From contig NZ_JNWV01000006.1 of the NCBI RefSeq assembly GCF_000716535.1, positions 62,001 through 126,000 on the forward strand: a stretch of DNA of 64,000 nt, read 5' to 3'. Both the position numbers and the translations under genes were made by a program. Positions 33,058 through 42,700 of the stretch are shown here, piece by piece. The notes below the pieces were generated by a model, which saw only the letters and a list, made by a program, of their open reading frames with translations, did not search any database and was not told the DNA's origin. Source of the DNA: Streptomyces flaveolus. GTDB lineage: Bacteria > Actinomycetota > Actinomycetes > Streptomycetales > Streptomycetaceae. How positions within the stretch are numbered: the first letter of the stretch is position 1; every line of letters starts with the position of its first letter.

Positions 33058-33067
33058 GCGCGGCCGG

Positions 33068-34174
33068 TCAGCCCCGACCGGTGCGCGGGAAGTCGTAGGC
33101 CCGGCGGAGGGAGGCGCCGTCGGGGGAGGGGACGCGCGACGGCGGCAGCACCGACTCGGCAGTGTTCACCCGGGGCAGTGCGTAGGGGTGCTCCGCGGAC
33201 AGCCAGCTGATCATCTGCTCGCGGACCGCGACCCGCACCGTCCAGATGTCGTCGGCGTCCTTCGCCGTCACCAGCGCGCGCACCTGGATGGTGTTCGGTG
33301 TGGTGTCCGTCACCTGGAGGTTGCACGCGCGGCCGTCCCAGGCCGGGCACGCGCGCAGGATGTCCCGCAGCTTCTCGCGCATCGCCTCGATCGGCGCGCT
33401 GTGGTCGAGGTGCCAGTAGACGATCCCGGTCATCTGCGGGGTGCCGCGGGACCAGTTCTCGAAGGGTTTGGAGGTGAAGTACGACACCGGCATCGTGATC
33501 CGGCGCTCGTCCCAGGTCCGTACCGTCAGAAAGGTCAGGGTGATCTCCTCGACGGTGCCCCACTCGCCGTCGACCACGACGGTGTCGCCTATGCGCACCA
33601 TGTCGCCGAAGGCGATCTGCAGCCCGGCGAACATGTTGGACAGCGTCGACTGGGCGGCGACACCGGCGATGGCGGCGATGATGCCCGCCGAAGCCAGCAG
33701 GGAGGCGCCCGCGGCGCGCATCGCCGGGAACGTCAGCAGCATCGACGAGACGGCCACGACGATGACGATCGCGGACACCACCCGCATGATCAGCTCCACC
33801 TGCGTGCGCACCCGGCGCACCCGGGCCGCGTCGCGGTGGACGCGGGCATAGCGGGAGTAGGTGGTCTCGACGATCGCCGCGGCGATCCGGATCACCAGCC
33901 AGGCGGCCGACCCGATCAGCACCAGCGTCAACGTCCTGCCGATGCCGACCTGGTGCCGCTCCAGGAGCTTCGCCTGGTCGTACGAGCCACGCAGCAGAGC
34001 GGCGCACAGTACGAGCTGGTAGGGGATGCGGGCACGGCGCAGCAGCCCCCACAGGGGGGTGTCGTGGTCGCGTTCGTCGGCCTTGCACAGCAGCCGGTCC
34101 GTGCCCCAGCCGATGGCCAGGGTCAGCAGCACCGTGCCGCCGAGCACGATCAGGGGGCGGAGTACGTTCTCCAT
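33068..34174 (-). CDS. MscS-family mechanosensitive ion channel
   Basis: 368 residues from ATG 34174, with AGGAG seven bases upstream. Four hydrophobic segments in the first ~190 residues, the last being the Gly/Ala-rich pore helix (SLLASAGIIAAIAGVAAQSTLSN region), followed by the beta domain FGDMVRIGDTVVVDGEWGTVEEI and the mixed C-terminal vestibule. Protects against osmotic downshock in the family. A hydrophobic extra N-terminal helix pair makes it longer than E. coli MscS. Confidence 0.92.
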   Translation of the reverse strand: MENVLRPLIVLGGTVLLTLAIGWGTDRLLCKADERDHDTPLWGLLRRARIPYQLVLCAALLRGSYDQAKLLERHQVGIGRTLTLVLIGSAAWLVIRIAAAIVETTYSRYARVHRDAARVRRVRTQVELIMRVVSAIVIVVAVSSMLLTFPAMRAAGASLLASAGIIAAIAGVAAQSTLSNMFAGLQIAFGDMVRIGDTVVVDGEWGTVEEITLTFLTVRTWDERRITMPVSYFTSKPFENWSRGTPQMTGIVYWHLDHSAPIEAMREKLRDILRACPAWDGRACNLQVTDTTPNTIQVRALVTAKDADDIWTVRVAVREQMISWLSAEHPYALPRVNTAESVLPPSRVPSPDGASLRRAYDFPRTGRG

Positions 34175-34267
34175 GCCTCCGCTCCTAACCGGCGCGCGCA
34201 GGGCATGAACATGTGAGTTCGGCGCGTTCCTGGGTACGGCGGCACCGGCACACGCGTGGCCGGCTGG

Positions 34268-34282
34268 CACCATGGCCTCATG
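34268..34282 (+). promoter_or_regulatory. Candidate leaderless promoter for the dienelactone hydrolase-like gene
   Basis: CACCAT at 34268-34273, six bases before ATG 34280. Confidence 0.45.
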
Positions 34283-34852
34283 AACATCATGCTCTTTCAC
34301 TCGACCTACGGGCTCAGGCCCGCGGTGCGCGAGGCCGCGGACCGGCTGCGCGCGGCGGGCCACGAGGTGTGGACGCCGGACCTCTTCGAGGGGCGGACGT
34401 TCGACACCGTGGAGGAGGGCATGGAGTTCAAGGAGCGGACCGGCAAGGAGGAGCTGCTCAAGCGGGCCGTGCTGGCGGCGGCGCCGTACTCGGACCGGGG
34501 GCTGGTGTACGCCGGGTTCTCGCTCGGCGCCTCCATCGCCCAGACCCTGGCCCTCGGCGACGACAAGGCGCGCGGGCTGCTGCTCCTGCACGGCACGTCG
34601 GACATCGCGCCGAACGCGCACGTGGACGAGCTGCCGGTGCAGCTCCACGTGGCCGAGCCGGACCCGTTCGAGACGGACGACTGGCTGAGCGCCTGGTACC
34701 TCCAGATGGGCCGGGCGGGCGCCGATGTGGAGGTCTACCGGTACGCCGGGGCCGGGCACCTCTACACCGATCCCGAGCTGCCGGACTACGACGCGGAGGC
34801 CGCCGAGGCCACCTGGCGGGTGGCGCTCGGCTTCCTCGAATCGCTCGGCTGA
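34280..34852 (+). CDS. Dienelactone hydrolase-like alpha/beta hydrolase
   Basis: 190 residues from ATG 34280 (in-frame GTG 34256 is less likely). The fold and order fit the family: LFHSTYGLRPAVREAADRL, then VWTPDLFEGRTFDT, nucleophile elbow YAGFSLGAS (Ser where classical enzymes have Cys), Asp in AEPDPFETDDW and His in YAGAGHLYTD. Substrate unknown. Converges on the phosphatase gene. Confidence 0.88.
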   Translation: MNIMLFHSTYGLRPAVREAADRLRAAGHEVWTPDLFEGRTFDTVEEGMEFKERTGKEELLKRAVLAAAPYSDRGLVYAGFSLGASIAQTLALGDDKARGLLLLHGTSDIAPNAHVDELPVQLHVAEPDPFETDDWLSAWYLQMGRAGADVEVYRYAGAGHLYTDPELPDYDAEAAEATWRVALGFLESLG

Positions 34853-34873
34853 GCGGTCGCGCGGCGACGGCGG

Positions 34874-36544
34874 TTACACCGGGTCGTAGGTCCGCTCGAC
34901 CTTCTGCGTGCCGCTGCGCGTGCGGTAGGAACGCACCCAACTGGAGGTGGCGTTCGCGTCGGTGCGGTCGGACAGCACGTAGTAGTCCATCTGCGCGCGG
35001 TCGGCGGTGATGTCGAGCACGCCGTAGCCGTGCCGGTCGGTGTCCACCCAGTGGACGTGCCGGTTGGCGGCCTTGATGACCGGCGCGGCGACCGCGGAGA
35101 CCGTGCCCTCGGGCACCTTCACGATGTCGTCCAGGTTGTCGGAGGTCACCGAGGTCACCACGAACTCGGTGGCCGCCGACGCCGACAGCGGGTAGGTGCC
35201 CGCGTCCACCGGGACGTCGTTGGCCCACGCCATGTGGATGTCGCCGGTCAGGAAGACGGTGTTGCCGATGGCGTTGGAGCGCAGGTGGGCCAGCAGTTCA
35301 CGGCGGTCGTCGGTGTAGCCGTCCCACTGGTCGGTGTTGGCGGCGATGCCCTCCTGCGGCAGTCCGAGCAGCTTGGCGAGCGGCTTGAACAGGTCGGCGG
35401 AGAGGGAGCCGAAGGAGAACGGCGAGATCATCACCGAGTTGCCGACCAGCCGCCACCTGGTGTCGGAGGCCTTCAGACCGGCCTTCAGCCAGTCGAGCTG
35501 GGCGCGCCCGGTGAGCGTGCGGTCCGGGTCGTCCACCGAGCCGCTGGCCGTGGACGCCTGCTGGGAGCGGAAGGAGCGCAGGTCCAGCAGGGAGAGGTCG
35601 GCGAGCTTGCCGAAGCGCAGCCGGCGGTAGGTGGTGCCCGCGATGGCCGGGCGGACCGGCATCCACTCGAAGTACGCCTGCTTCGCGGCGGCCTGACGGG
35701 CCGACCAGGTGCCCTCGGCGCCCTCGGTGTGGTTGACGGCGCCGCCCGACCAGGCGTTGTCGGCGAACTCGTGGTCGTCCCAGATCGCGATGACCGGCGC
35801 CTTCAGGTGCAGGGCCTGGAGGTCGGGGTCGGTCTTGTACTTGGCGTGCCGGATCCGGTAGTCGGCGAGGGTGAGGATCTCGTTCGCGGGCGCGTGCGGG
35901 CGCACGACCTTGCCCCGGGTCCCGTACTCACCGGACTTGTACTCGTAGATGTAGTCGCCGAGGTGCAGCCAGGCGTCCAGGTCGTTGCGGGCCGCGAGGT
36001 GGCGGTAGGCGGAGAAGTAGCCGGCCTCCCAGTTGGCGCAGGAGACCACGCCGAACCGCAGGGAGGAGACGTCCGCGTCCGCCGCCGGCGCGGTGCGGGT
36101 GCGCGCCACCGGGGAGTCGGTGCCGCCGGCCGAGAAGCGGAACCAGTAGTCGGTGGCCGGCTCCAGGCCGCGGATGTCGGCCTTCACGGTGTGGTCGGAG
36201 GCGGCCGTCGCGGTGGTGGAGCCCTTGGCGACGATGCTGGTGAACGCCTTGTCCCTGGCGACGACCCAGCTGACCTCGGTGTCCGGGCCGAGCCCGGAAC
36301 CCGGTATCGCCTCCGGGGCCGGGGTCACGCGGGTCCACAGCAGGACGCCGTCGGGCAGCGGGTCGCCGGAGGCGACACCGTGCAGGAAGGCGGGGGTGTC
36401 CGTGGCGGCGCGGGCCGGCAGTGCGGCGGCCAGCGGCCCGGCCAGGACAGCGGTCGCCGCCGCGGCCTTGACGACCGTACGGCGGCGGGGCGAAAGCGAA
36501 CCGAGGCCCTGGGAGGTCTCGGATGATCTGTATCGACTGGTCAC
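34874..36544 (-). CDS. phoD: Secreted PhoD-family alkaline phosphatase/phosphodiesterase
   Basis: 556 residues from GTG 36544. Tat signal peptide with [11 protein letters not shown] (Arg pair ~20-22) and a hydrophobic Ala-rich core ending near ALPARA. Mature part starts [21 protein letters not shown], the PhoD N-terminal domain, and carries the metal-site motifs [39 protein letters not shown] and [10 protein letters not shown]. Releases phosphate from esters outside the cell. In S. coelicolor the phoD of this locus is controlled by PhoP; the upstream region (36545-36619) is the place to look for a PHO box. TAACCT at 36558-36553 lies eight bases before the GTG, again a leaderless-like arrangement. 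Confidence 0.93.
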   Translation of the reverse strand: MTSRYRSSETSQGLGSLSPRRRTVVKAAAATAVLAGPLAAALPARAATDTPAFLHGVASGDPLPDGVLLWTRVTPAPEAIPGSGLGPDTEVSWVVARDKAFTSIVAKGSTTATAASDHTVKADIRGLEPATDYWFRFSAGGTDSPVARTRTAPAADADVSSLRFGVVSCANWEAGYFSAYRHLAARNDLDAWLHLGDYIYEYKSGEYGTRGKVVRPHAPANEILTLADYRIRHAKYKTDPDLQALHLKAPVIAIWDDHEFADNAWSGGAVNHTEGAEGTWSARQAAAKQAYFEWMPVRPAIAGTTYRRLRFGKLADLSLLDLRSFRSQQASTASGSVDDPDRTLTGRAQLDWLKAGLKASDTRWRLVGNSVMISPFSFGSLSADLFKPLAKLLGLPQEGIAANTDQWDGYTDDRRELLAHLRSNAIGNTVFLTGDIHMAWANDVPVDAGTYPLSASAATEFVVTSVTSDNLDDIVKVPEGTVSAVAAPVIKAANRHVHWVDTDRHGYGVLDITADRAQMDYYVLSDRTDANATSSWVRSYRTRSGTQKVERTYDPV

Positions 36545-36574
36545 GGACGATCAGGTTACTGATCGGTACGCGTC

Positions 36575-36608
36575 AGAGCGGGCGAACTCGCAAAAGTTCG
36601 CCCGCTCT
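36575..36608 (-). terminator. Long hairpin between the DsbA-like gene and phoD
   Basis: Perfect 14-base inverted repeat, 36575-36588 with 36595-36608, loop CGCAAA. It follows the stop of the DsbA-like gene and lies 30 bases upstream of the phoD start, so it probably ends the upstream transcript and insulates phoD. No U tract. Each arm contains GTTCGCCCGCT on one strand, which resembles an 11-base PHO-box unit; a regulatory role is possible. Confidence 0.7.
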
Positions 36609-36619
36609 TTGACTGACGG

Positions 36620-37432
36620 TCAGCCCTTGAGGGCCGCCTCCAGCGCGGTGTTGAACTCGGCGACCGACATGGGCGCGTTCTTGCCGTCGGAGCCCGTCAG
36701 CGTCTTGCCGTCCATCTTCAGGGTCGGGGTGCCCGAGATGCCGTCCTTGTCGAAGATCTTGGACTCTTCCAGCGCCCACCTGTCGTAGGTGCCGTCCTTC
36801 ACGGCCTTCTGGAAGGCCGCGTTGCCCTTCAGCGCGGGGACCGTGTCAGCGATCTCGATCAGGTAGCTGTCGTCCTTGAACTTGTCGGTGGTCTCCTCGG
36901 GGTGCCACTTCTTGGAGTACATCGCGGTCTTGTACTCGAGGAATGCCTCGGGGCTGACGTTGAGCGCGGCGCCGAGGGCGCTGAGCGCGTTCTTGGAGCC
37001 CTCGCCGGTCAGGTTCTTGTCGAGGAAGGTGGCACCGACGTACTGGATCTTGAACTTGCCCGCGTCGAGGTCCTTCTTGACGGTCGGGCCGACCGCCTGC
37101 TCGAACTCGGCGCAGACCGGGCAGCGCGGGTCCTCGTACATCACGAGGGTCTTCTTGGCGCTGCTCTTGCCGATGACGATCGTCGTGCCGTCCGTGCCCG
37201 TGGTGTTGGCCGGCTTGACGAGCTTGTCGTCCTTCGCGGCCTCCCAGTAGGCGGGCTTGTTGTTCTGCACGACGGCGTAACCTATGCCGCCGGCCGCGGC
37301 CAGGACGGCCAAGACCGAGGCGGCCACGACGAGCTGCCGCTTGGCCTTGTCGCGCTTGGCCTGCCGCTCGCGCTCCTGGCGCAGCCGCTCCCGGGCCGCC
37401 GTCTTCGACGCCTGGCTGTTCCGCTTGCTCAT
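36620..37432 (-). CDS. Membrane-anchored DsbA-like thioredoxin-fold oxidoreductase
   Basis: 270 residues from ATG 37432 (in-frame codons upstream are less likely). A strongly basic cytoplasmic tail, one membrane segment (~residues 26-46, VAASVLAVLAAAGGIGYAVV), then a DsbA_2/thioredoxin-4 domain with MYEDPRCPVCAEFEQAV (CPVC, ~102-105) and the cis-proline region GISGTPTLKMDG. Should form or rearrange disulfides in exported proteins. The following gene on the same strand is 66 bases away in the upstream direction. Confidence 0.9.
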   Translation of the reverse strand: MSKRNSQASKTAARERLRQERERQAKRDKAKRQLVVAASVLAVLAAAGGIGYAVVQNNKPAYWEAAKDDKLVKPANTTGTDGTTIVIGKSSAKKTLVMYEDPRCPVCAEFEQAVGPTVKKDLDAGKFKIQYVGATFLDKNLTGEGSKNALSALGAALNVSPEAFLEYKTAMYSKKWHPEETTDKFKDDSYLIEIADTVPALKGNAAFQKAVKDGTYDRWALEESKIFDKDGISGTPTLKMDGKTLTGSDGKNAPMSVAEFNTALEAALKG

Positions 37433-37498
37433 ATTGGTGATCTCCATGTGGGACGCGCACACGTCGTACGCGGGATACGTGCGGGGGACTGATCGTGC

Positions 37499-38179
37499 TC
37501 AGGCGAATGCCGGTGAGCGCGGCGGTCCTCGCCGTCCCAGGGAGTGCGTGAGGAGCCGTTCGCGGGCGGTGGCGCGACGCGGGGCCGGGCGGGGCAGCCG
37601 GCGGGCCGGCAGCGGCCGTGCGGCGACCGCGGCCACCGCCAGCAGCAGCGGCCGGAACGTGGTGGCGGCGACCGCCCGCAGCAGCTGGGTCAGTGCCCGC
37701 TCGCCCCGGCGCAGCCAGGCGGCGGCGAGCAGCCCCACGCCGATGTGCGTGGCGAGCAGCAGCCAGGCGGCGGCCGGGCTCGCATGGGCGAGCAGCGCCC
37801 CGGCATGGCCGGGACCGCCGGTCATCTGAGCCAGCGGGGTGCCCACCCGGCCCTCGCACAGCACATCCAGGCCCACCGCGCGCAGCGGACCGGCGACCGG
37901 GCCGCCCGCGCGGCCGTAGCAGGCGTGCTGGCCCGTGGTGAACACCGTGTCGGCGGTCAGTTCCAGCGGGATCAGCAGGGCCGCGATCCGGCCGAAGCCG
38001 CGCTCACGGCCCGCCAGCGCGTACGCGGTGACGAACACCCCGGCGGCGACCGCGCAAACGGTCGCCACCGGCAGCGGAGCACGGGACAGCAGCACGTGCG
38101 ACGCGGTGCTGAGCGTCACGACGAAGGCCGTGAACAGCGCCGCGCGCACGGCTCTGAGCTGGGTCCCGGATATGTCCAT
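37499..38179 (-). CDS. Polytopic membrane protein of unknown function
   Basis: 226 residues from ATG 38179; GTG 38200 would add seven. Not a family I can name. About five hydrophobic segments, for example ALFTAFVVTLSTASHVLLS, VATVCAVAAGVFVTAYALAG and AAAWLLLATHIGVGLLAAAWL. A loop after the third contains two Cys residues (GQHACYG and LDVLCEG), probably outside and able to pair. The C-terminus is a long Arg/Pro-rich cytoplasmic tail ending near GRRGPPRS. It precedes the DsbA-like gene in the direction of transcription; a shared role in envelope redox or metal handling is conceivable but unsupported. Confidence 0.7.
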   Translation of the reverse strand: MDISGTQLRAVRAALFTAFVVTLSTASHVLLSRAPLPVATVCAVAAGVFVTAYALAGRERGFGRIAALLIPLELTADTVFTTGQHACYGRAGGPVAGPLRAVGLDVLCEGRVGTPLAQMTGGPGHAGALLAHASPAAAWLLLATHIGVGLLAAAWLRRGERALTQLLRAVAATTFRPLLLAVAAVAARPLPARRLPRPAPRRATARERLLTHSLGRRGPPRSPAFA

Positions 38180-38247
38180 AGCGAAAGGAGAGTCTGTCAC
38201 GTACGCGGGTAAAGGACCCCTAAAGGGTGCCTGTGAATCCGTGAAGG

Positions 38248-39573
38248 TTACAGCCCCGGAATCCGGCCGTTGCGGAACAGGTCGACGAAGATCTGGTGAT
38301 CGGCACGCGCGCGTGCGCCGTAGCTGTGCGCGAAGTCCACCAGCAGGGGCGCGAAGCCCTCCTCGTCGGCCGCGAGCGCCGCGTCGATGGCCCGCTCGGT
38401 GGAGAACGGCACCAGGGACTCGCCGGAGGTGTCGTCCGCCGCCGCGTGCATGGTGGCGGTGGCCCGGCCCAGGTCGGCGACGACGGCCGCGATCTCCTCC
38501 GGGTCGTCGATGTCGTCCCAGTCCAGATCCACGGCGTACGGCGAGACCTCGGCGACCAGCTGGCCGGCGCCGTCCAGCTCGGTCCAGCCGAGCCACGGGT
38601 CGGCGTGCGCCTGGAGGGCGCGCTGGGAGATCACCGTGCGGTGGCCCTCGTGCTGGAAGTACTCCGCGATGGCCGGATCCGTGATGTGCCGGGAGACGGC
38701 CGGGGTCTGGGCCTGCTTGATGTAGATCACGACGTCGTTCTCCAGGGCGTCGCTGTGGCCCTCCAGGAGGATGTTGTACGACGGCAGGCCCGCGGAGCCG
38801 ATGCCGATGCCCCGGCGGCCCACGACGTCCTTCACCCGGTACGAGTCCGGGCGGGCCAGGGAGGAGTCCGGCAGCGTCTCCAGATAGCCGTCGAAGGCCG
38901 CCAGGACCTTGTACCGGGTGGCCGCGTCCAGCTCGATGGAGCCGCCGCCCGCCGCGAAACGGCGCTCGAAGTCGCGGATCTCGGTCATCGAGTCGAGCAG
39001 GCCGAACCGGGTCAGCGAGCGGGCGTCACGCAGCGCGTCCAGCAGCGGACCCTGGGCGGTGTCCAGCGTGAACGGCGGCACCTCGTCCCGCTTGGCGCCC
39101 GTGGCCAGGGCGTGGATCCGCTCGCGGTAGGCGGCGGCGTACACCGTCACCAGCTCGGTGATCTGCGCGTCGCTGAGGGCCTTCGCGTACCCGATGAGCG
39201 CGACCGACGCCGCGAAGCGCTTCAGGTCCCAGGTGAACGGGCCGACGTAGGCCTCGTCGAAGTCGTTGACGTTGAAGACCAGCCGGCCGTTGGAGTCCAT
39301 GTACGTGCCGAAGTTCTCCGCGTGCAGATCGCCGTGGATCCACACGCGCGAGGTGCGCTCGTCCAGGAACGGGCCGCCGCGCTTCTCGGCGTCGAGGTCG
39401 TGGTAGAAGAGGGCCGCCGTGCCCCGGTAGAAGGCGAAGGCCGAGGCGGCCATCTTCCGGAACTTGACCCGGAACGCGGCCGGGTCGGCGGCCAGGAGCC
39501 GGCCGAAGGCGGTGTCGAAGACGGCGAGGATCTCCTCGCCGCGCTGCTCCTCGTCGAGCTGGGGGACCGACAT
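38248..39573 (-). CDS. DUF2252 family protein (kinase-like fold)
   Basis: 441 residues from ATG 39573, with an AGGAGG site upstream. DUF2252 motifs are SRVWIHGDLHAENFGTYMD and LVFNVNDFDEAYVGPFTWDLKR, which correspond to the catalytic-loop HGD and metal-binding DFD of aminoglycoside-phosphotransferase-like kinases. No member has a firmly known substrate, so no function is assigned. A DxD/HGD arrangement suggests ATP-dependent phosphotransfer. Confidence 0.88.
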   Translation of the reverse strand: MSVPQLDEEQRGEEILAVFDTAFGRLLAADPAAFRVKFRKMAASAFAFYRGTAALFYHDLDAEKRGGPFLDERTSRVWIHGDLHAENFGTYMDSNGRLVFNVNDFDEAYVGPFTWDLKRFAASVALIGYAKALSDAQITELVTVYAAAYRERIHALATGAKRDEVPPFTLDTAQGPLLDALRDARSLTRFGLLDSMTEIRDFERRFAAGGGSIELDAATRYKVLAAFDGYLETLPDSSLARPDSYRVKDVVGRRGIGIGSAGLPSYNILLEGHSDALENDVVIYIKQAQTPAVSRHITDPAIAEYFQHEGHRTVISQRALQAHADPWLGWTELDGAGQLVAEVSPYAVDLDWDDIDDPEEIAAVVADLGRATATMHAAADDTSGESLVPFSTERAIDAALAADEEGFAPLLVDFAHSYGARARADHQIFVDLFRNGRIPGL

Positions 39574-39727
39574 CGCGGGGTGCCTCCTGGTGCGTTACCT
39601 GTACGACAGCGTTTCTGCCGTACCCAACGCACGAAGGTACGCGGGAGTGCCCGCCCGCCGCCCGACCACCACCCCTCGTCGGGGCGCTTCGCGCCAAGTC
39701 CTCGTCCCGGTTGTCAGTGCCGCGGCA

Positions 39728-39733
39728 TAGACT
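39728..39733 (+). promoter_or_regulatory. Possible -10 element upstream of dnaE
   Basis: TAGACT at 39728-39733, about 60 bases before the dnaE start. TTGTCA at 39711-39716 is too close to be its -35. Confidence 0.35.
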
Positions 39734-39795
39734 TCGACGCTGACCCCAGAACTGTCCGCCAGCCCGTCGCCGAGTGTTTCCCCGGAGGCTCAACC

Positions 39796-42700
39796 GTGTC
39801 GAAGCCGCCCTTCACGCACCTGCACGTCCACACCCAGTACTCGCTGCTGGACGGTGCCGCGCGGCTGAAGGACATGTTCAACGCCTGCAACGAGATGGGC
39901 ATGACGCACATCGCCATGTCCGACCACGGCAACCTCCACGGGGCGTACGACTTCTTCCATTCCGCGAAGAAGGCCGGAATCACCCCGATCATCGGGATCG
40001 AGGCGTATGTCGCCCCCGAGTCCCGGCGCAACAAGCGCAAGATCCTCTGGGGCCAGCCGCACCAGAAGCGGGACGACATCTCCGGTTCCGGCGGTTACAC
40101 CCACAAGACGATGTGGGCCGTGAACAGGACCGGTCTGCACAACCTCTTCCGGCTCTCCTCCGACGCCTACGCCGAGGGCTGGCTGCAGAAGTGGCCCCGG
40201 ATGGACAAGGAGACCATCGCCCAGTGGTCCGAGGGCATCGTCGCCTCCACCGGCTGCCCCTCCGGCGAGGTGCAGACCAGGCTGCGCCTCGGCCACTTCG
40301 ACGAGGCCCTCAAGGCCGCCGCCGACTACCAGGACATCTTCGGCAAGGACAAGTACTTCCTGGAGCTGATGGACCACGGCATCGAGATCGAGCGCCGGGT
40401 CCGCGACGGCCTCCTGGAGATCGGCAAGAAGCTCGGCATCCCGCCGCTGGTCACCAACGACTCGCACTACACGTACGCGCACGAGGCGGGCGCCCACGAC
40501 GCCCTGCTGTGCATCCAGACCGGCAAGAACCTCTCCGACCCCGACCGCTTCAAGTTCGACGGCACCGGCTACTACCTGAAGTCCACGGACGAGATGTACG
40601 CCATCGACTCCTCGGACGCCTGGCAGGAGGGCTGCGCCAACACGCTCCTCGTCGCCGAGATGGTGGACACCACCGGCATGTTCGAGAAGCGCGACCTCAT
40701 GCCCAAGTTCGACATCCCCGAGGGCTACACCGAGGTCACCTGGTTCCAGGAGGAGGTCCGCCGCGGCATGGAGCGCCGCTTCCCCGGCGGCATCCCCGAG
40801 GACCGCCAGAAGCAGGCCGAGTACGAGATGGACGTCATCATCCAGATGGGGTTCCCGGGCTACTTCCTCGTGGTCGCCGACTTCATCATGTGGGCCAAGC
40901 GCCAGGGCATCGCGGTCGGCCCGGGCCGAGGCTCCGCGGCCGGCTCGATCGTCGCCTACGCGCTCGGCATCACCGACCTCGACCCGATCCCGCACGGCCT
41001 GATCTTCGAGCGGTTCCTCAACCCCGAGCGCATCTCGATGCCCGATGTCGACATCGACTTCGACGAGCGCCGGCGCGTCGAGGTGATCCGGTACGTGACG
41101 GAGAAGTACGGCGCCGACAAGGTCGCCATGATCGGCACCTACGGCACCATCAAGGCCAAGAACGCGATCAAGGACTCCGCGCGCGTGCTGGGCTACCCGT
41201 ACGCGATGGGCGACCGCATCACCAAGGCCATGCCCGCCGACGTCCTCGGCAAGGGCATCCCGCTGTCCGGCATCACCGACCCCAGCCACCCGCGCTACTC
41301 GGAGGCCGGCGAGGTGCGGGGGATGTACGAGAACGAGCCGGACGTGAAGAAGGTGATCGACACCGCGCGCGGTGTGGAGGGCCTGGTCCGGCAGATGGGC
41401 GTGCACGCCGCCGGCGTGATCATGTCCAGCGAGACCATCACCGAGCACGTCCCGGTCTGGGTGAGGCACACCGACGGCGTGACCATCACCCAGTGGGACT
41501 ACCCGAGCTGTGAGTCGCTCGGCCTGCTGAAGATGGACTTCCTGGGCCTGCGCAACCTCACGATCATGGACGACGCCGTCAAGATGGTGAAGGCCAACAA
41601 GGGGATCGACATCGATCTCCTGAGCCTCCCGCTCGACGACCCCACGACCTTCGAGCTGCTCCAGCGCGGCGACACCCTCGGCGTCTTCCAGTTCGACGGC
41701 GGCCCCATGCGGTCCCTGCTGCGGCTGATGAAGCCGGACAACTTCGAAGACATCTCCGCCGTGTCGGCCCTGTACCGGCCGGGCCCGATGGGCATGAACT
41801 CCCACACGAACTACGCGCTGCGCAAGAACGGGCAGCAGGAGATCACGCCGATCCACCCCGAGCTGGAGGCGCCGCTCAAGGAGGTCCTGGACGTCACCTA
41901 CGGCCTGATCGTCTACCAGGAGCAGGTGCAGAAGGCCGCCCAGATCATCGCGGGCTACTCGCTCGGCGAGGCCGACATCCTCCGCCGCGTGATGGGCAAG
42001 AAGAAGCCGGAGGAGCTGGAGAAGAACTTCGTCATCTTCCAGGCCGGCGCGCGCAAGAACGGCTACAGCGACGAGGCCATCCAGGCGCTCTGGGACGTGC
42101 TGGTCCCCTTCGCCGGCTACGCGTTCAACAAGGCGCACTCCGCGGCGTACGGCCTGGTGTCGTACTGGACCGCGTACCTGAAGGCGAACCACCCCGCCGA
42201 GTACATGGCCGCCCTGCTCACCTCGGTCAAGGACGACAAGGACAAGTCGGCGGTCTACCTCAACGAGTGCCGCCGCATGGGCATCCGGGTGCTCCCGCCG
42301 AACGTCAACGAGTCCGAGGCCAACTTCGCCGCCCAGGGCGACGACGTGATCCTCTTCGGCCTGTCCGCCGTCCGCAACGTCGGCACCAACGTGGTCGAGT
42401 CGATCATCAAGTGCCGCAAGGCCAAGGGGAAGTACGCCTCGTTCCCCGACTACCTCGACAAGGTCGAGGCGGTGGTCTGCAACAAGCGCACCACCGAATC
42501 GCTGATCAAGGCCGGCGCCTTCGACTCGATGGGCCACACCCGCAAGGGCCTCATGGCGCAGTACGAGCCGATGATCGACAACGTGGTCGCGGTCAAGCGC
42601 AAGGAGGCCGAGGGCCAGTTCGACCTCTTCGGCGGGATGGGCGAGGAGACCACCAGCGAGCCCGGCTTCGGCCTCGACGTGGAGTTCACCGACGACGAGT

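Noticed and set aside
39711..39733. TTGTCA/TAGACT promoter for dnaE
   Set aside because: The two hexamers are only 11 bases apart, too close to work together.
38296..39795. 500-codon upstream extension of dnaE
   Set aside because: Antisense to the DUF2252 gene; DnaE starts at GTG 39796 with GGAGG and the PHP motif.
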